Source: Cyclobacteriaceae bacterium
GTDB lineage: Bacteria > Bacteroidota > Bacteroidia > Cytophagales > Cyclobacteriaceae
Direction of reading: 5' to 3'
Assembly: GCA_947458585.1 (NCBI GenBank)
Contig: CANGYY010000002.1
Span: 27,445 to 91,444, forward strand
Length of the DNA stretch: 64,000 bases
Below the pieces are notes generated by a model. The model did not search any database. It worked only from the letters and a program-made list of their open reading frames with translations, and had not been told where the DNA came from. Numbering within the stretch: position 1 is the stretch's first letter; every line of letters starts with the position of its first letter. The translations under genes were made by a program, and so were the position numbers. Positions 7,802-17,061 of the stretch are shown in pieces.

Positions 7802-10800
7802 GAGGGATTTAGGTAAATAAGTTCGAGTTGATTGATTAAATAGTCCCGCTTCGCTTCTAGGTATTGGATACGAAGTGACCGTGAATTTTCTATCAATTGC
7901 ACATACTGTAGAAAATCGATTTCTCCTTCGGAAAAGGAGCGAGCCGCTTGGGATTGCAACTGATTCGCTAGTCGCATGCCCTCCTGCTCAAAGTAGCTGA
8001 TAACTTGACTTTGCTGAGCCAACTTCTTTTGCAGCACGGCAACTTGGTTGTCCAAGCGCATTTGAAAATTGTCTGCTTCCAAGCCTACTTGTTCCTGCAC
8101 TAGTTTCCCCGCCTTTATCTTGGCGGCTTGGGATCCGAAAAACAAAGGGATACCCACACCTACCTCAAAACCTGGATAGATTTTGGAGCCTGCGGCTAAA
8201 TTCGTACCTCTAAATAAATTCATATTTATGTCGGGCAACAAGTATTGCTGCTCCACTTGGGTCTGGTACTTGGCTTGCATCTTGCTCGCATCGTACCAAG
8301 AAAGCCCTGGATGCATGTCCTGAGGCAATGCTGAATTCAATACCACCGGATTAGTAGAAATTTGGATTTCTCCTTCCACGCCTAACAAACTTGCCAACCG
8401 CATCAAGGCACTCGACTTCTCGCTTTTTGCTTCCGAACTGCGCAATCCAATTTCCTTCTGCTTGCTTTCAGCAGTGAGCTTTTCCAAAAGCGAGGACTCT
8501 CCCGTCTCTAGACGACGTGACGCCGCTACCGCAAAGGCGGAATAAAGGCTGTCTAAATACTTGTAATTGCCTTCCAACTCTATCCAGTATTGAGCGTTTA
8601 CAAAAGCCAAACTCACTTCCTTTTTCAACGCACGCATATCCAATTGCAAACGTGCCTCTTCCTGGCTTTGCCCAGCTTGAAGGAGATTTTTGGAAGTGCT
8701 ATACACTGTAGGCATCTCAAATCGCTGACGTACACCCCATACCCGGTTAAATACTCCATTTTCAGCAATGTCGTTTTGGTCTTGCGCATGATACACCTGT
8801 GTTTTCTCCAAGTTCCATGCGGAGCCAGTCAGGGCATCCGCTGCCGCCAATCGCTTTTGTGCTGCTTGAATCCCCAGGTTTTGCTTTTCTGCCAGGACAA
8901 GTACCTCCTCCAAAGTCAATCCGGAAGAAGTCTGAGCCATCGTGCTCGCAAGTGGAAGAATCAGAAAAAGAATGAGTAGTGCAGTACTTTTCATGTTAGA
9001 TTTGGAACGCTCTTTTTTGGAATTAAACCAAACATAAAGCACTGGGAGTACTACCAAAGTCAATAAGGTAGCCGATATAAGTCCACCCACGACCACCGTA
9101 GCCAAGGGACGCTGCACCTCTGCACCAGCCGAACCTGATAAAGCCATCGGCAAAAATCCCAAGGCAGCAGCAGAGGCGGTTAGGAGTACAGGGCGAAGGC
9201 GCTCACCAGCACCTACCAACACCAATTCTCGAAGCGAAGTATAGCGAGAAGCCATGGATTTAAAATGTTCAATCATTACAATGCCATTGAGTACAGCAAT
9301 ACCGAAAAGAGCAATAAAACCTACCCCAGCAGAAATACTAAAAGGCATATCTCGCATCCAAAGCAGGACAATCCCACCGATCGCAGACAAGGGAATCGCT
9401 GTAAAAATCATGAAGGCATCCTTAACCGAAGAAAACGCAAAATAGAGCAATACAAAAATGAGTAATAGCGCAATGGGTACTGCGATCAAAAGACGTGTTC
9501 TAGCCTGCTGCAAATTCTCAAACTGCCCTCCATATTCGACACGATAGCCCTCAGGTACCTCCACCTTATCCTTAACTATGGCTTGTATATCATCTACCAC
9601 AGACTGTAAATCTCGATTTCGAACATTGACCCCCACGACCACTCTTCGTTGGGTATTGTCTCTGGAAATTTTTGCAGGCCCTTTGGTATAAGTAATAGTC
9701 GCTAATTCAGACAACGGAATGCTTCCCACAGTTGGAAGTTGGATGGCTGCATTTTCCAGATGCTCGATATCCTTTCGATAGGGCTCATCAAAGCGTACTA
9801 CCAAATCAAACTGCTTTTCTCCTTCAAAGACAGTTCCTGCTGTAAGCCCTGCAAATCCCATGGTGACCACTTGATTGAGGTCCTCCACATTCAACCCATA
9901 CTTCGCAATCTTGGCCCTTTCGTATTCAATCTTCATTTGTGGCAAGCCATCTACTTTTTCAAGAATGATATCAGCAGCCCCTTCTACACCTTGAATGGCG
10001 GTTTCAATCTCCTCCGCCGTGTGCAGGAGCACATCCAAATCCTCTCCCACTACCTTGATGGCAAGGTCAGCACGCACTCCAGTAATCAATTCATTGAATC
10101 GCATCTCGATGGGCTGAGTAAACTCATAATCCAGACCTGGAATCGCAGTCAAAGCCTTTTTAAATTCTTCGGCCAATTCATCCTTGGTTTCCACCGTAGT
10201 CCACTCGCTTGGGGGATGTAGGGTAACAATCACATCACTTTCCTCCATGGACATGGGATCGGTAGGGATCTCCGCGGCCCCAATACGGGTCACTACTTGC
10301 TTGACCTCAGGAAACTTCATGAGAATTCGCTCCATTTCGGTAATCGTCTCTACGGTATTGGTCAGGGTAGTACCTGTCTTCAATACGGGTTGGATCACGA
10401 AATCCCCCTCATCCAAGGTGGGCACAAACTCGGATCCCATGGTGGAGAAAAGCAAAATCGCCCCCAGAAGTAGCCCACCAGCAGCAAGTAGGATGGCTTT
10501 GCTATGTCCTAAAGCCCAATTTAGAGCGGGCAGGTACAGATTATTTAAAAATTTGAGTAGCCGAACGGAGGTGTTTTTTGGACCGGGGACTTCAGACTTC
10601 AGAAATACTGCAGACACTGCAGGCACATAGGTAAGTCCCAAAATCATCGCGCCAATCAAGGCAAAACTGAACACCTCAGCCATGGGTCGGAACATCTTTC
10701 CTTCCACCCCGGAAAGGGATAGAATGGGAATGAAAACCAGGATGATGATGATCTGCCCAAAAATGGCGGAATGCATCATTTTGGATGAGCCCGTGAAGGC

Positions 10801-12123
10801 GATCTTGTCTTTTTCGAGTTGCCTTTCCTTACCCGATAGTGTAGAAAAAGCAGTAGAGGATTTGGTAAACTGGAAGGCAATGAATTCCACAATAATCACG
10901 GCCCCATCGATGATGATTCCAAAGTCAATTGCACCCAAACTCATCAAATTGGCATCTACCCCAAAAATGTACATGCAGGAAAGTGCAAATAGCAAACTGA
11001 GTGGAATCACAGAAGCAACTACCAGTCCGGAACGGAAGTTGCCCAGGAGCAACACGACCACAAACACCACAATCAAGCAGCCTAAAATCAGGTTCTCTAC
11101 AATGGTGAAGGTCGTCCGTCCAATCAGTTCCGAGCGATCCAAAAACCCATTGATGACAATGCCTTCTGGAAGTGCCGTTTCCATTTCAGCGATACGGCCC
11201 TTGACCCGATCAATGGTGCCTTTTCCATCTGCCCCCTTGAGCATCATCACTTGACCCAAGACCTTTTCCCCTTGTGCATTGGCAGTAATGGCCCCAAAGC
11301 GATTGGCATGGCCAAACTTTACTACCGCAACATCCCGAATGTAAATCGGGCTTCCATTGCGGAGTTCAACTACAATATTTTCAATGTCTTCCAGGTTTTT
11401 CACCTGACCTTCGCCTCGAATAAAAAAACTTTCGTTGGTCTTTTCAATGTAACTCCCCCCTGCAATGGAATTGTTGGTTTGAAGTACCTCGAACACCGAA
11501 GCCAAATCCACTTCCATCGCCTTGAGGCGCTCAGGGTTAATCGCGACTTCGTATTGCTTGAGATAACCTCCCCAGGTATTGACTTCGATGACCCCTTCAA
11601 TGCCAGAAAGATTTCTTCGGACCACCCAGTCTTGGATGGTACGCAAGTCTGTAATGCTGTACTGATCCTCGTAGCCTGGCTTAACATCGATCACGTATTG
11701 GTAGATTTCTCCTAATCCAGTCGATATCGGACCCATAATCGGTGTCCCAAAACCTGCCGGGATTCGTTCCTCAGCAATTTTGAGGCGCTCCGCAATCAAC
11801 TGCCGAGGCAGGTAAGTGCCCATATCCTCTTCAAATACCAAGGTCACCACCGACAGTCCAAATTTGGAAATAGATCGAATTTCTTTGATCCCTGGCAAGT
11901 TGGCCATCTCCAGTTCGATAGGATAGGTGAGGAATTTCTCCACATCCTCGGTCGCTAAGTTTCGAGAAGTGGTGATGACCTGCACCTGATTGTTCGTTAC
12001 ATCAGGAACTGCACCAATGGGTAGATTGGCTAAGGAATAGATTCCAAGACCAACCCATGCTGCAATAAACAGGGCTACTAAAAATTTATTGGAAATACTC
12101 CACTGAATAATCCGATCAAGCAT
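7798..12123 (-). CDS. CusA/CzcA heavy-metal RND pump fused to a TolC/CusC-like outer-membrane channel
   Basis: 1441 residues, about 400 longer than a plain CusA. Residues 1-1040 form the RND pump: helix 1 near the N-terminus, two large periplasmic loops, and helix 4 with DFGIIIDGAVIIVEF holding the proton-relay acidic residues of the heavy-metal RND subfamily. The chain then continues in frame to Met1044 (base 8994). There a complete signal-peptide-like stretch (MKSTALLILFLILPLASTMAQ) is followed by a ~380-residue TolC-type domain with long coiled coils. Such fusions are known in Bacteroidota. Proton-driven export of Cu, Ag, Zn, Co or Cd is likely. It is 75 bases after the sensor kinase and overlaps the adaptor gene. 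Confidence 0.93.
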   Translation of the reverse strand: MLDRIIQWSISNKFLVALFIAAWVGLGIYSLANLPIGAVPDVTNNQVQVITTSRNLATEDVEKFLTYPIELEMANLPGIKEIRSISKFGLSVVTLVFEEDMGTYLPRQLIAERLKIAEERIPAGFGTPIMGPISTGLGEIYQYVIDVKPGYEDQYSITDLRTIQDWVVRRNLSGIEGVIEVNTWGGYLKQYEVAINPERLKAMEVDLASVFEVLQTNNSIAGGSYIEKTNESFFIRGEGQVKNLEDIENIVVELRNGSPIYIRDVAVVKFGHANRFGAITANAQGEKVLGQVMMLKGADGKGTIDRVKGRIAEMETALPEGIVINGFLDRSELIGRTTFTIVENLILGCLIVVFVVVLLLGNFRSGLVVASVIPLSLLFALSCMYIFGVDANLMSLGAIDFGIIIDGAVIIVEFIAFQFTKSSTAFSTLSGKERQLEKDKIAFTGSSKMMHSAIFGQIIIILVFIPILSLSGVEGKMFRPMAEVFSFALIGAMILGLTYVPAVSAVFLKSEVPGPKNTSVRLLKFLNNLYLPALNWALGHSKAILLAAGGLLLGAILLFSTMGSEFVPTLDEGDFVIQPVLKTGTTLTNTVETITEMERILMKFPEVKQVVTRIGAAEIPTDPMSMEESDVIVTLHPPSEWTTVETKDELAEEFKKALTAIPGLDYEFTQPIEMRFNELITGVRADLAIKVVGEDLDVLLHTAEEIETAIQGVEGAADIILEKVDGLPQMKIEYERAKIAKYGLNVEDLNQVVTMGFAGLTAGTVFEGEKQFDLVVRFDEPYRKDIEHLENAAIQLPTVGSIPLSELATITYTKGPAKISRDNTQRRVVVGVNVRNRDLQSVVDDIQAIVKDKVEVPEGYRVEYGGQFENLQQARTRLLIAVPIALLLIFVLLYFAFSSVKDAFMIFTAIPLSAIGGIVLLWMRDMPFSISAGVGFIALFGIAVLNGIVMIEHFKSMASRYTSLRELVLVGAGERLRPVLLTASAAALGFLPMALSGSAGAEVQRPLATVVVGGLISATLLTLVVLPVLYVWFNSKKERSKSNMKSTALLILFLILPLASTMAQTSSGLTLEEVLVLAEKQNLGIQAAQKRLAAADALTGSAWNLEKTQVYHAQDQNDIAENGVFNRVWGVRQRFEMPTVYSTSKNLLQAGQSQEEARLQLDMRALKKEVSLAFVNAQYWIELEGNYKYLDSLYSAFAVAASRRLETGESSLLEKLTAESKQKEIGLRSSEAKSEKSSALMRLASLLGVEGEIQISTNPVVLNSALPQDMHPGLSWYDASKMQAKYQTQVEQQYLLPDINMNLFRGTNLAAGSKIYPGFEVGVGIPLFFGSQAAKIKAGKLVQEQVGLEADNFQMRLDNQVAVLQKKLAQQSQVISYFEQEGMRLANQLQSQAARSFSEGEIDFLQYVQLIENSRSLRIQYLEAKRDYLINQLELIYLNPS

Positions 12124-12198
12124 AAGTCCTAGGCTAGGGTAGTGTACAAATTTCCACCCCCCGACTTAGAACTAACTTAGTCCATTCTTAATTTTTCC

Positions 12199-13578
12199 TT
12201 AAGAAGCCTCGGTGAAATCCAAACGGAAGGTACTCCCCTTCCCTTTCTCACTACTTACAGATAACTGGATGGAAGACTCTTGTGCCAATTTTTTGACAAT
12301 CGCTAGGCCCAAGCCAGTCCCAGGAATACCTCGATCTAGGGCTTCCTGAACCCTGAAAAAAGGATCGAAAATCTGCTCCAAGTGTTCCGAAGCGATGCCC
12401 GTACCGGTATCCACTACTTCAATGAAGGCATTGGTATCTTTACCTACACGTAGCGAAACCTCCCCTGGGCTTACCGCGTATTTGCAGGCATTCTCCAATA
12501 GATTCTGCAGGATCATTTCCAAGGACTTTTCATTGGTGCGGACATAGATGGGAAGGCTCACCAAGGACTGGAATTGGATTTGCTGGCCCTGCTCAGCAGA
12601 AATTTTATCAGCCAATTCCTCCAAAAAAGTGATGAGTTCCAACTCTTCTTTCACCAAATTTTTTCCGTTTTCCACTCGAGCCAAGGCGAGCAGTTGGTCA
12701 ATCATGGCACTCATTCGGTCGATGCTCACCAGGGCTGTCTTGACTTTCGCTTCGTACTCCTCAGCAGATCGAGGCTTCCTAATCAATACTTCTAAGGTGC
12801 CTCTCAATACGGCGAGTGGGGTACGTAATTCATGAGAAGCATCTGATGTAAACTGCTTTTCACGCTGCAAAGCCTGTTCGAGACGTCCCAATAAGTTATT
12901 GATGGCCCGAGTCAATTGGCCGATTTCATCATTGGAACCGGTCTCCGGCACACGCTCATTCAAGTTTTGCTGAGTGATTTGATTGGTCTTTTGGCTGATG
13001 ATTTCGAGGGGCTCGATGCTTTTCCCCGCCAAATAGCGCATGCTGAGGTAAAGAGACACCAGAATCAACGGGTAGATCAAAAGCAGTACATTCCGCAAAT
13101 TATCCAGCAGTTCGCGGGAATCGGCAAAGGATTTGGCTAATAACAAATAGCCTTCTTGTTTGCCTGCGTTGAGCAAAGGGATTTGCCGTTGCCGAACTTC
13201 TCTAGAACCAATTTTTTGGGTCCAAGCCTCTTCTGAGGCAGCCTTCTCGGGTGAAAAGGTTAGGTGATTTTCCCCCAAATTGGGAGATCGATCCATGGAT
13301 TTCCCCTCCATATCCACAATCTCAATAAAAATAGGGTTGAGTTGAAGTTGGGTATGTTCCATTTGTTTCCACTCATCCATGTACAGAAAACGGATTTTTC
13401 CGTTCACTAAAAAAATCTCTCCCTTGTGCTTATCAGTCTCCAATTGAAGTTCACGGTCAATGTTGTGCACCACCGTAAAGTTGGCCACCCAATAAATCAT
13501 TAGAAACACGAGGAAAAAGATGAGTGCCGTCACCAAGGTGAGCCTACGAGCGATCCGTTCTTTGTAGGAACTGTTCAT
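12199..13578 (-). CDS. sensor histidine kinase of the metal efflux operon (CusS/CzcS-like)
   Basis: 459 residues. Order: N-terminal membrane helix (~residues 10-32), a periplasmic sensing region of ~130 residues, second helix (~160-178), HAMP linker, then a HisKA H-box SHELRTPLAV with phosphoacceptor His249. The ATPase domain has N-box NLLENACKYA, G1 DTGTGI and G2 GTGLGLAIVKK, so the kinase appears intact. The ATG overlaps the stop of the response regulator by four bases. It lies immediately upstream of the RND pump, so it probably senses the exported cation in the periplasm; ligand identity is inference. Confidence 0.93.
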   Translation of the reverse strand: MNSSYKERIARRLTLVTALIFFLVFLMIYWVANFTVVHNIDRELQLETDKHKGEIFLVNGKIRFLYMDEWKQMEHTQLQLNPIFIEIVDMEGKSMDRSPNLGENHLTFSPEKAASEEAWTQKIGSREVRQRQIPLLNAGKQEGYLLLAKSFADSRELLDNLRNVLLLIYPLILVSLYLSMRYLAGKSIEPLEIISQKTNQITQQNLNERVPETGSNDEIGQLTRAINNLLGRLEQALQREKQFTSDASHELRTPLAVLRGTLEVLIRKPRSAEEYEAKVKTALVSIDRMSAMIDQLLALARVENGKNLVKEELELITFLEELADKISAEQGQQIQFQSLVSLPIYVRTNEKSLEMILQNLLENACKYAVSPGEVSLRVGKDTNAFIEVVDTGTGIASEHLEQIFDPFFRVQEALDRGIPGTGLGLAIVKKLAQESSIQLSVSSEKGKGSTFRLDFTEAS

Positions 13579-14243
13579 CGGTCTTTGGCCATATACCCCA
13601 CCCCACGGATGGTTTGAATGTAGTCCTCCCCTTTGCTCAATTGGAGTTTCTTGCGGAGGGAATTGATGAATACATCAATAATGCCTGTGTTGTAGTCAAA
13701 ATGAATGTCCCACACGCTTTCAATGATTCGGGTTCGTCTGCATACCTTGTTTTTGTTGCGAACGAGGTATTCCAACAAAGCAAATTCCTTCTGGGTAAGC
13801 GTCACTTCTTTGCCTTCTAGAAGCACCAAATGTTTTTCCGGCTCCAGCACAATCGGGCCCAGGGTTAGTTTTTCTTCAGTCTGGACGGAGTTACGCATTT
13901 GAACACGAATCCGCACGAGGAGTTCTTCGAAATGAAAAGGCTTTTTGATGTAATCGTTGGCCCCATTTTGCAAGCCAAAGACGGTTTCATCCACCGTATC
14001 CTTGGCCGTTAAAAAAATAATGGGCGTGGCTGGGTACTCCTTTCGAAACAGCCGTGTGAGTTCGATGCCACTTATTCCTGGCACCATCCAATCCAGCAAG
14101 AGCAAATCGTAATTTCCGGAAAGGGCCAATTCCAACCCTACTTTCCCATTGTCCGCCACGTCGACAGCAAAGGATTCCTCTTCCAATCCTTGCTTGAGGA
14201 AATTGGAAATGCCTTGCTCATCTTCTACTACGAGAATTCTCAT
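13575..14243 (-). CDS. OmpR/PhoB-family response regulator (CusR/CzcR-like)
   Basis: 222 residues from the ATG at 14243 (MRILVVEDE), the canonical start of a receiver domain; an in-frame upstream start at 14288 would add an unlikely tail. Receiver residues are the acidic ED pair, Asp51 in LLLLDWMVPG, the switch threonine in FLTAKD and DYIKKPF lysine. The C-terminal winged helix includes LTQKEFALLEYLVRNKNKV and VWDIHFDYNTGIIDVFINSLR. First gene of the four-gene efflux operon and presumably its activator. The 150 bases ahead of it hold no clear TAnnTTTG promoter. Confidence 0.94.
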   Translation of the reverse strand: MRILVVEDEQGISNFLKQGLEEESFAVDVADNGKVGLELALSGNYDLLLLDWMVPGISGIELTRLFRKEYPATPIIFLTAKDTVDETVFGLQNGANDYIKKPFHFEELLVRIRVQMRNSVQTEEKLTLGPIVLEPEKHLVLLEGKEVTLTQKEFALLEYLVRNKNKVCRRTRIIESVWDIHFDYNTGIIDVFINSLRKKLQLSKGEDYIQTIRGVGYMAKDR

Positions 14244-14393
14244 GCTGTAAATTTTCCCTATTTTTTTGGAAAATTCACGCGATGGCACCGAAAAATTCTA
14301 TGCTATTTTTCCACTATCCAAGACTTTTTGGAAGGAAAAAGATGCCTCCCAGCAGGTTTAAAAAATCAGTTTAGGCTAGCAAATTTCACCAAC

Positions 14394-15599
14394 TCAATCC
14401 GCATCAGGGGTGGATTTTTTCTTTCCCTTTTTACTACGCTTGTTCCACCAAATCAAAGTCCCTGTGATCGGAAGAGAAGTAGCCACAGCACAGGCAATGA
14501 ACCATAAAAACTTGGTCAACTGACCGAAAATCTCTCCAGTATGTAGCGCTTTGACAGATTTCCCAATCTGCTGTCGGACAGGCAATTCCCCAAAAAGAAT
14601 AGTTTCCTTCACTTCTAGCGTTGCTGGAATGACCTTCAGTTGGTCTGCCCCAGCACGGGCAAAGAATCCTATGCGTGACTTACTCACGCCAATATCCCCG
14701 TCGGCATCCTCAGGCAAGGTAAAGCGCACATTCCCTTCGTAAGGAAGTTGTTGATTGGCCAAGGCGAGTAATTCATCCAAAGAAACTACCGGATCAGCAG
14801 GCTGAGGGAGGGAATCTTGGATGGGTTCTGTTTCCTGAGCGGAGTTAGCCTTCGGTTCTTCCTTGGGCGCTTGGTAGGTATCCCAGGTCTTTTGCCAGCC
14901 AGTTTTGTACCAGCCAAAGGACCAAAAAGGTCCAGTCACGGCCATGATAAATAGGGAGATGAGCGAGTAAAAGGCCAGCGTATTATGCAGGTCATGGTTG
15001 ATTCGTTTCCAATTACCAGACCATTTCACGGTCAACCCTTGCTTCCAATTTTTTGCCTTTTTAGGAAGCCATAAAAAGATGCCTGTCAATACGCCTAACA
15101 GAAATAAACTAGTGGCTATGCCGTTGATCAAGCGACCCAAGTCTTGATTGGACATGGAATCAAGAATGGGAGTTTCGACTTTATCCAAAAGCAACCAGCG
15201 GTGTGTCGAAAAAAGGTAGCCCATAAACGTCTCAGTAGTTGTCTTTTGGGCATTGTCTGCGACAACTTCACCAGAAGAAGGATTAACAAAGTAGGTGATC
15301 GAATTCTCCTCTCCAGGCTTCTTCAGGGAAAATTGAAGAGTTCTCCCCTCCTGGCCGAAAACTTGGAAGCCAACTACCTGACTACTGTATTGAGTTTCTA
15401 GAGTAGATTTGAGTTCATCCAAAGGAATGACCTTCCCCTCTTTCTCTACAAAATAGCGCTCAGAATCAAAAAATTCAAGGATTTCTGTATTATAGACATA
15501 GATGGTTCCAGTCATGCAAACTGCTATCACAATCAATCCGCAGGTCAAACCCGCATACAGGTGAATGTCATTGAGAAATTGACAGATGGACTTCCACAT
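14394..15599 (-). CDS. PepSY-associated transmembrane protein
   Basis: 401 residues with the family pattern. An N-terminal helix within HLYAGLTCGLIVIAVCMTGT follows a short cytoplasmic tail (WKSICQFLNDI). A periplasmic PepSY-like region follows, then paired helices around HRWLL and GVLTGIFLWLPKK, another helix (LHNTLAFYSLISLFIMAVTG), a second periplasmic domain and a final helix ending in WWNKRSKKGKKKS. Proteins of this family are often iron-regulated, and some act as ferric-siderophore or flavin-linked reductases; which applies here is unknown. It is upstream of and co-directional with the efflux operon, separated by 150 bases. Confidence 0.88.
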   Translation of the reverse strand: MWKSICQFLNDIHLYAGLTCGLIVIAVCMTGTIYVYNTEILEFFDSERYFVEKEGKVIPLDELKSTLETQYSSQVVGFQVFGQEGRTLQFSLKKPGEENSITYFVNPSSGEVVADNAQKTTTETFMGYLFSTHRWLLLDKVETPILDSMSNQDLGRLINGIATSLFLLGVLTGIFLWLPKKAKNWKQGLTVKWSGNWKRINHDLHNTLAFYSLISLFIMAVTGPFWSFGWYKTGWQKTWDTYQAPKEEPKANSAQETEPIQDSLPQPADPVVSLDELLALANQQLPYEGNVRFTLPEDADGDIGVSKSRIGFFARAGADQLKVIPATLEVKETILFGELPVRQQIGKSVKALHTGEIFGQLTKFLWFIACAVATSLPITGTLIWWNKRSKKGKKKSTPDAD

Positions 15600-15621
15600 A
15601 AGGCCTTATTTTTATTTGGAA

Positions 15622-15629
15622 CAAATCTA
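15622..15629 (-). promoter_or_regulatory. candidate Bacteroidota -7 element for the PepSY gene
   Basis: Minus-strand TAGATTTG fits TAnnTTTG and lies 22 bases upstream of the PepSY start. No well-spaced TTG -33 element is visible, so support is moderate. Confidence 0.35.
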
Positions 15630-15758
15630 AACAAGGATTTTTAATCTTTGGAAAGGCACCTCAATTATTTTTGAAAAAATTGAAAATCGAAAGACTTAGC
15701 CAACTTCTACTAGCCGAACTTTTCTTTGATTTGGTATATTTAGAAAAATTTGACTCCT

Positions 15759-16532
15759 ATGCGTTCTTCCAGACTGATTTTCCCACTCCTACTTCTAGTG
15801 CTTTTAGTTTCCTGTCAAGAGAAAAATCAGGGACCTGATCCCCGGCTAGAACAGCCCGAGCATTTCAAAAAAGTGTTGGAAGCACATGGGGACTGGGTAC
15901 AATGGGTGGACGCCAAGTCCTTATCCTTTGCCATGGTGCATGAAACCACCTTGGAATGGGAAAATCATTACCTCGATCTCCGAGAGGGCAAGGTGCGAAT
16001 TGACGCAGACCTATTTCAAGCAGGAAATGATGGGGAAAAAGTATGGATTAGCCCCAATCGGCAAGCCTTTCCTGGAAATTCGGTTCGCTTTTACCACAAT
16101 TTGTATTCTACATTTCTTTCGCTACCCTACGTACTAACCGATACCCTCGTAACGATCACTCCGCTGGACAATCGCGTATTTAATGGGGTGAGTTACACGA
16201 CGCTGGAAGCCAAAATGAAGGATGGAAAACTCTTGGGCCCTTCCAACCGCTACGAGTTGCTTATCGACCCGAGTACAGGCCGGTTGGCATGGGTGCTATT
16301 TGCAGTGACATTCTACGACAAAGGCAATCAGGTGCAGGAAGCCTTGAAATACGAAGACTACCGTGACGCAGGCGGATTGTTTTTCCCAAGAGTAATTACC
16401 GGTTACCTAATCGAAAATGATTCAAGCACCCGAATCCGTTACCAAACGAGTTTCTCCGATGTCTTTCTAGTCCAAGAAGAGTTGGACCAAGACCTCTTCG
16501 AGATGCCTAAAGGGGCTGTGACTTCCAATTAA
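15759..16532 (+). CDS. DUF6503-like secreted lipoprotein (paralogue A)
   Basis: 257 residues from ATG 15759; an in-frame TTG nine bases earlier is less likely. The N-terminus MRSSRLIFPLLLLVLLVSC ends in a lipobox cysteine, so it is an outer- or inner-membrane anchored periplasmic protein. It continues with HFKKVLEAHGDWVQWVDAKS, the opening helix shared with two further proteins in this window (47170-47925 and 47981-48703). Late strands (YELLIDPSTGRLAWV, YEDYRDAGGLFFPRVI) resemble a lipoprotein-carrier-like antiparallel sheet. Function is unknown; DUF6503 membership is from memory of the family. It is divergent from the PepSY gene. Confidence 0.8.
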   Translation: MRSSRLIFPLLLLVLLVSCQEKNQGPDPRLEQPEHFKKVLEAHGDWVQWVDAKSLSFAMVHETTLEWENHYLDLREGKVRIDADLFQAGNDGEKVWISPNRQAFPGNSVRFYHNLYSTFLSLPYVLTDTLVTITPLDNRVFNGVSYTTLEAKMKDGKLLGPSNRYELLIDPSTGRLAWVLFAVTFYDKGNQVQEALKYEDYRDAGGLFFPRVITGYLIENDSSTRIRYQTSFSDVFLVQEELDQDLFEMPKGAVTSN

Positions 16533-16597
16533 AGATTGATTTTTTATTAAGGAATTCCAGGTTTTTGACTTACAAGTCTTTGGTTTTCGTGCAGGAA

Positions 16598-16960
16598 TTA
16601 ACAACGATCATGAACCACATCTTCTTTAAACTGAAGTAGTTGATTTTTCATGTCCTTGACTTCCTTCATTTTCTGTTCCAAGGAAATCAATTTTTCATCC
16701 AGAATTTCAAGTTTCTGTGCTTTAGTATACCGTTGATTGTACCAGGCATCGATGATCTGACCGATCTCTTTAATTGTAAATCCAACCGATTTAGCATCCT
16801 TAATAAATTCCAGTTTTTCTACCGTAATCTCATCGTAATGGAAGTAATTATTGGATTTAATCGATGCATCTTGTTTGCCCTCAATCAATCCTGACTTCTC
16901 ATAAAAACGAATGGTATGGGTACTGATACCCGTTTTCTTCGCTAATTCATTGATCAACAT
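16598..16960 (-). CDS. MerR-family transcriptional regulator
   Basis: 120 residues. The N-terminal winged helix-turn-helix reads INELAKKTGISTHTIRFYEK (residues ~3-22), the MerR signature. A helical wing and a long C-terminal coiled coil (~residues 75-115) for dimerisation follow. A lone Cys at the C-terminus (HDRC) does not make a clear metal or SoxR-type site. It is divergent from an SDR gene with a 101-base intergenic region holding a perfect 14-base palindrome, so local control of the SDR and itself is likely. Inducer unknown. Confidence 0.92.
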   Translation of the reverse strand: MLINELAKKTGISTHTIRFYEKSGLIEGKQDASIKSNNYFHYDEITVEKLEFIKDAKSVGFTIKEIGQIIDAWYNQRYTKAQKLEILDEKLISLEQKMKEVKDMKNQLLQFKEDVVHDRC

Positions 16961-16965
16961 GGGTA

Positions 16966-16973
16966 CAAATATA
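16966..16973 (-). promoter_or_regulatory. merR promoter -7 element
   Basis: Minus-strand TATATTTG matches TAnnTTTG. A TTG at 16991-16993 lies 17 bases upstream as a -33 element. The -7 box ends six bases before the ATG, which predicts a leaderless or nearly leaderless transcript. Confidence 0.5.
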
Positions 16974-16997
16974 AGGTAGAAAAATAATTACAAACAA

Positions 16998-17011
16998 TAG
17001 AGTATACTCTA
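16998..17011. promoter_or_regulatory. 14-base palindrome, probable MerR operator
   Basis: TAGAGTATACTCTA is a perfect palindrome midway between merR and the SDR gene, abutting the presumed -33 elements of both divergent promoters. The GAGT-N2-ACTC core resembles operators of MerR-type regulators. Confidence 0.6.
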
Positions 17012-17037
17012 ATGTTGTATGTTTAATTTCAAGACCA

Positions 17038-17045
17038 TAGGTTTG
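17038..17045 (+). promoter_or_regulatory. SDR gene promoter -7 element
   Basis: TAGGTTTG matches TAnnTTTG, with TTG at 17015-17017 spaced 20 bases upstream. The start codon is 17 bases downstream. Confidence 0.5.
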
Positions 17046-17061
17046 CTGAAAATTAGAACCT

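Noticed and set aside
9739..11715. Several long open frames on the plus strand (up to 190 codons) opposite the RND pump gene
   Set aside because: They lie wholly antisense to the CusA-type coding region, have low-complexity or unconvincing protein sequences and no recognisable domains; the minus-strand frame is clearly the real gene.
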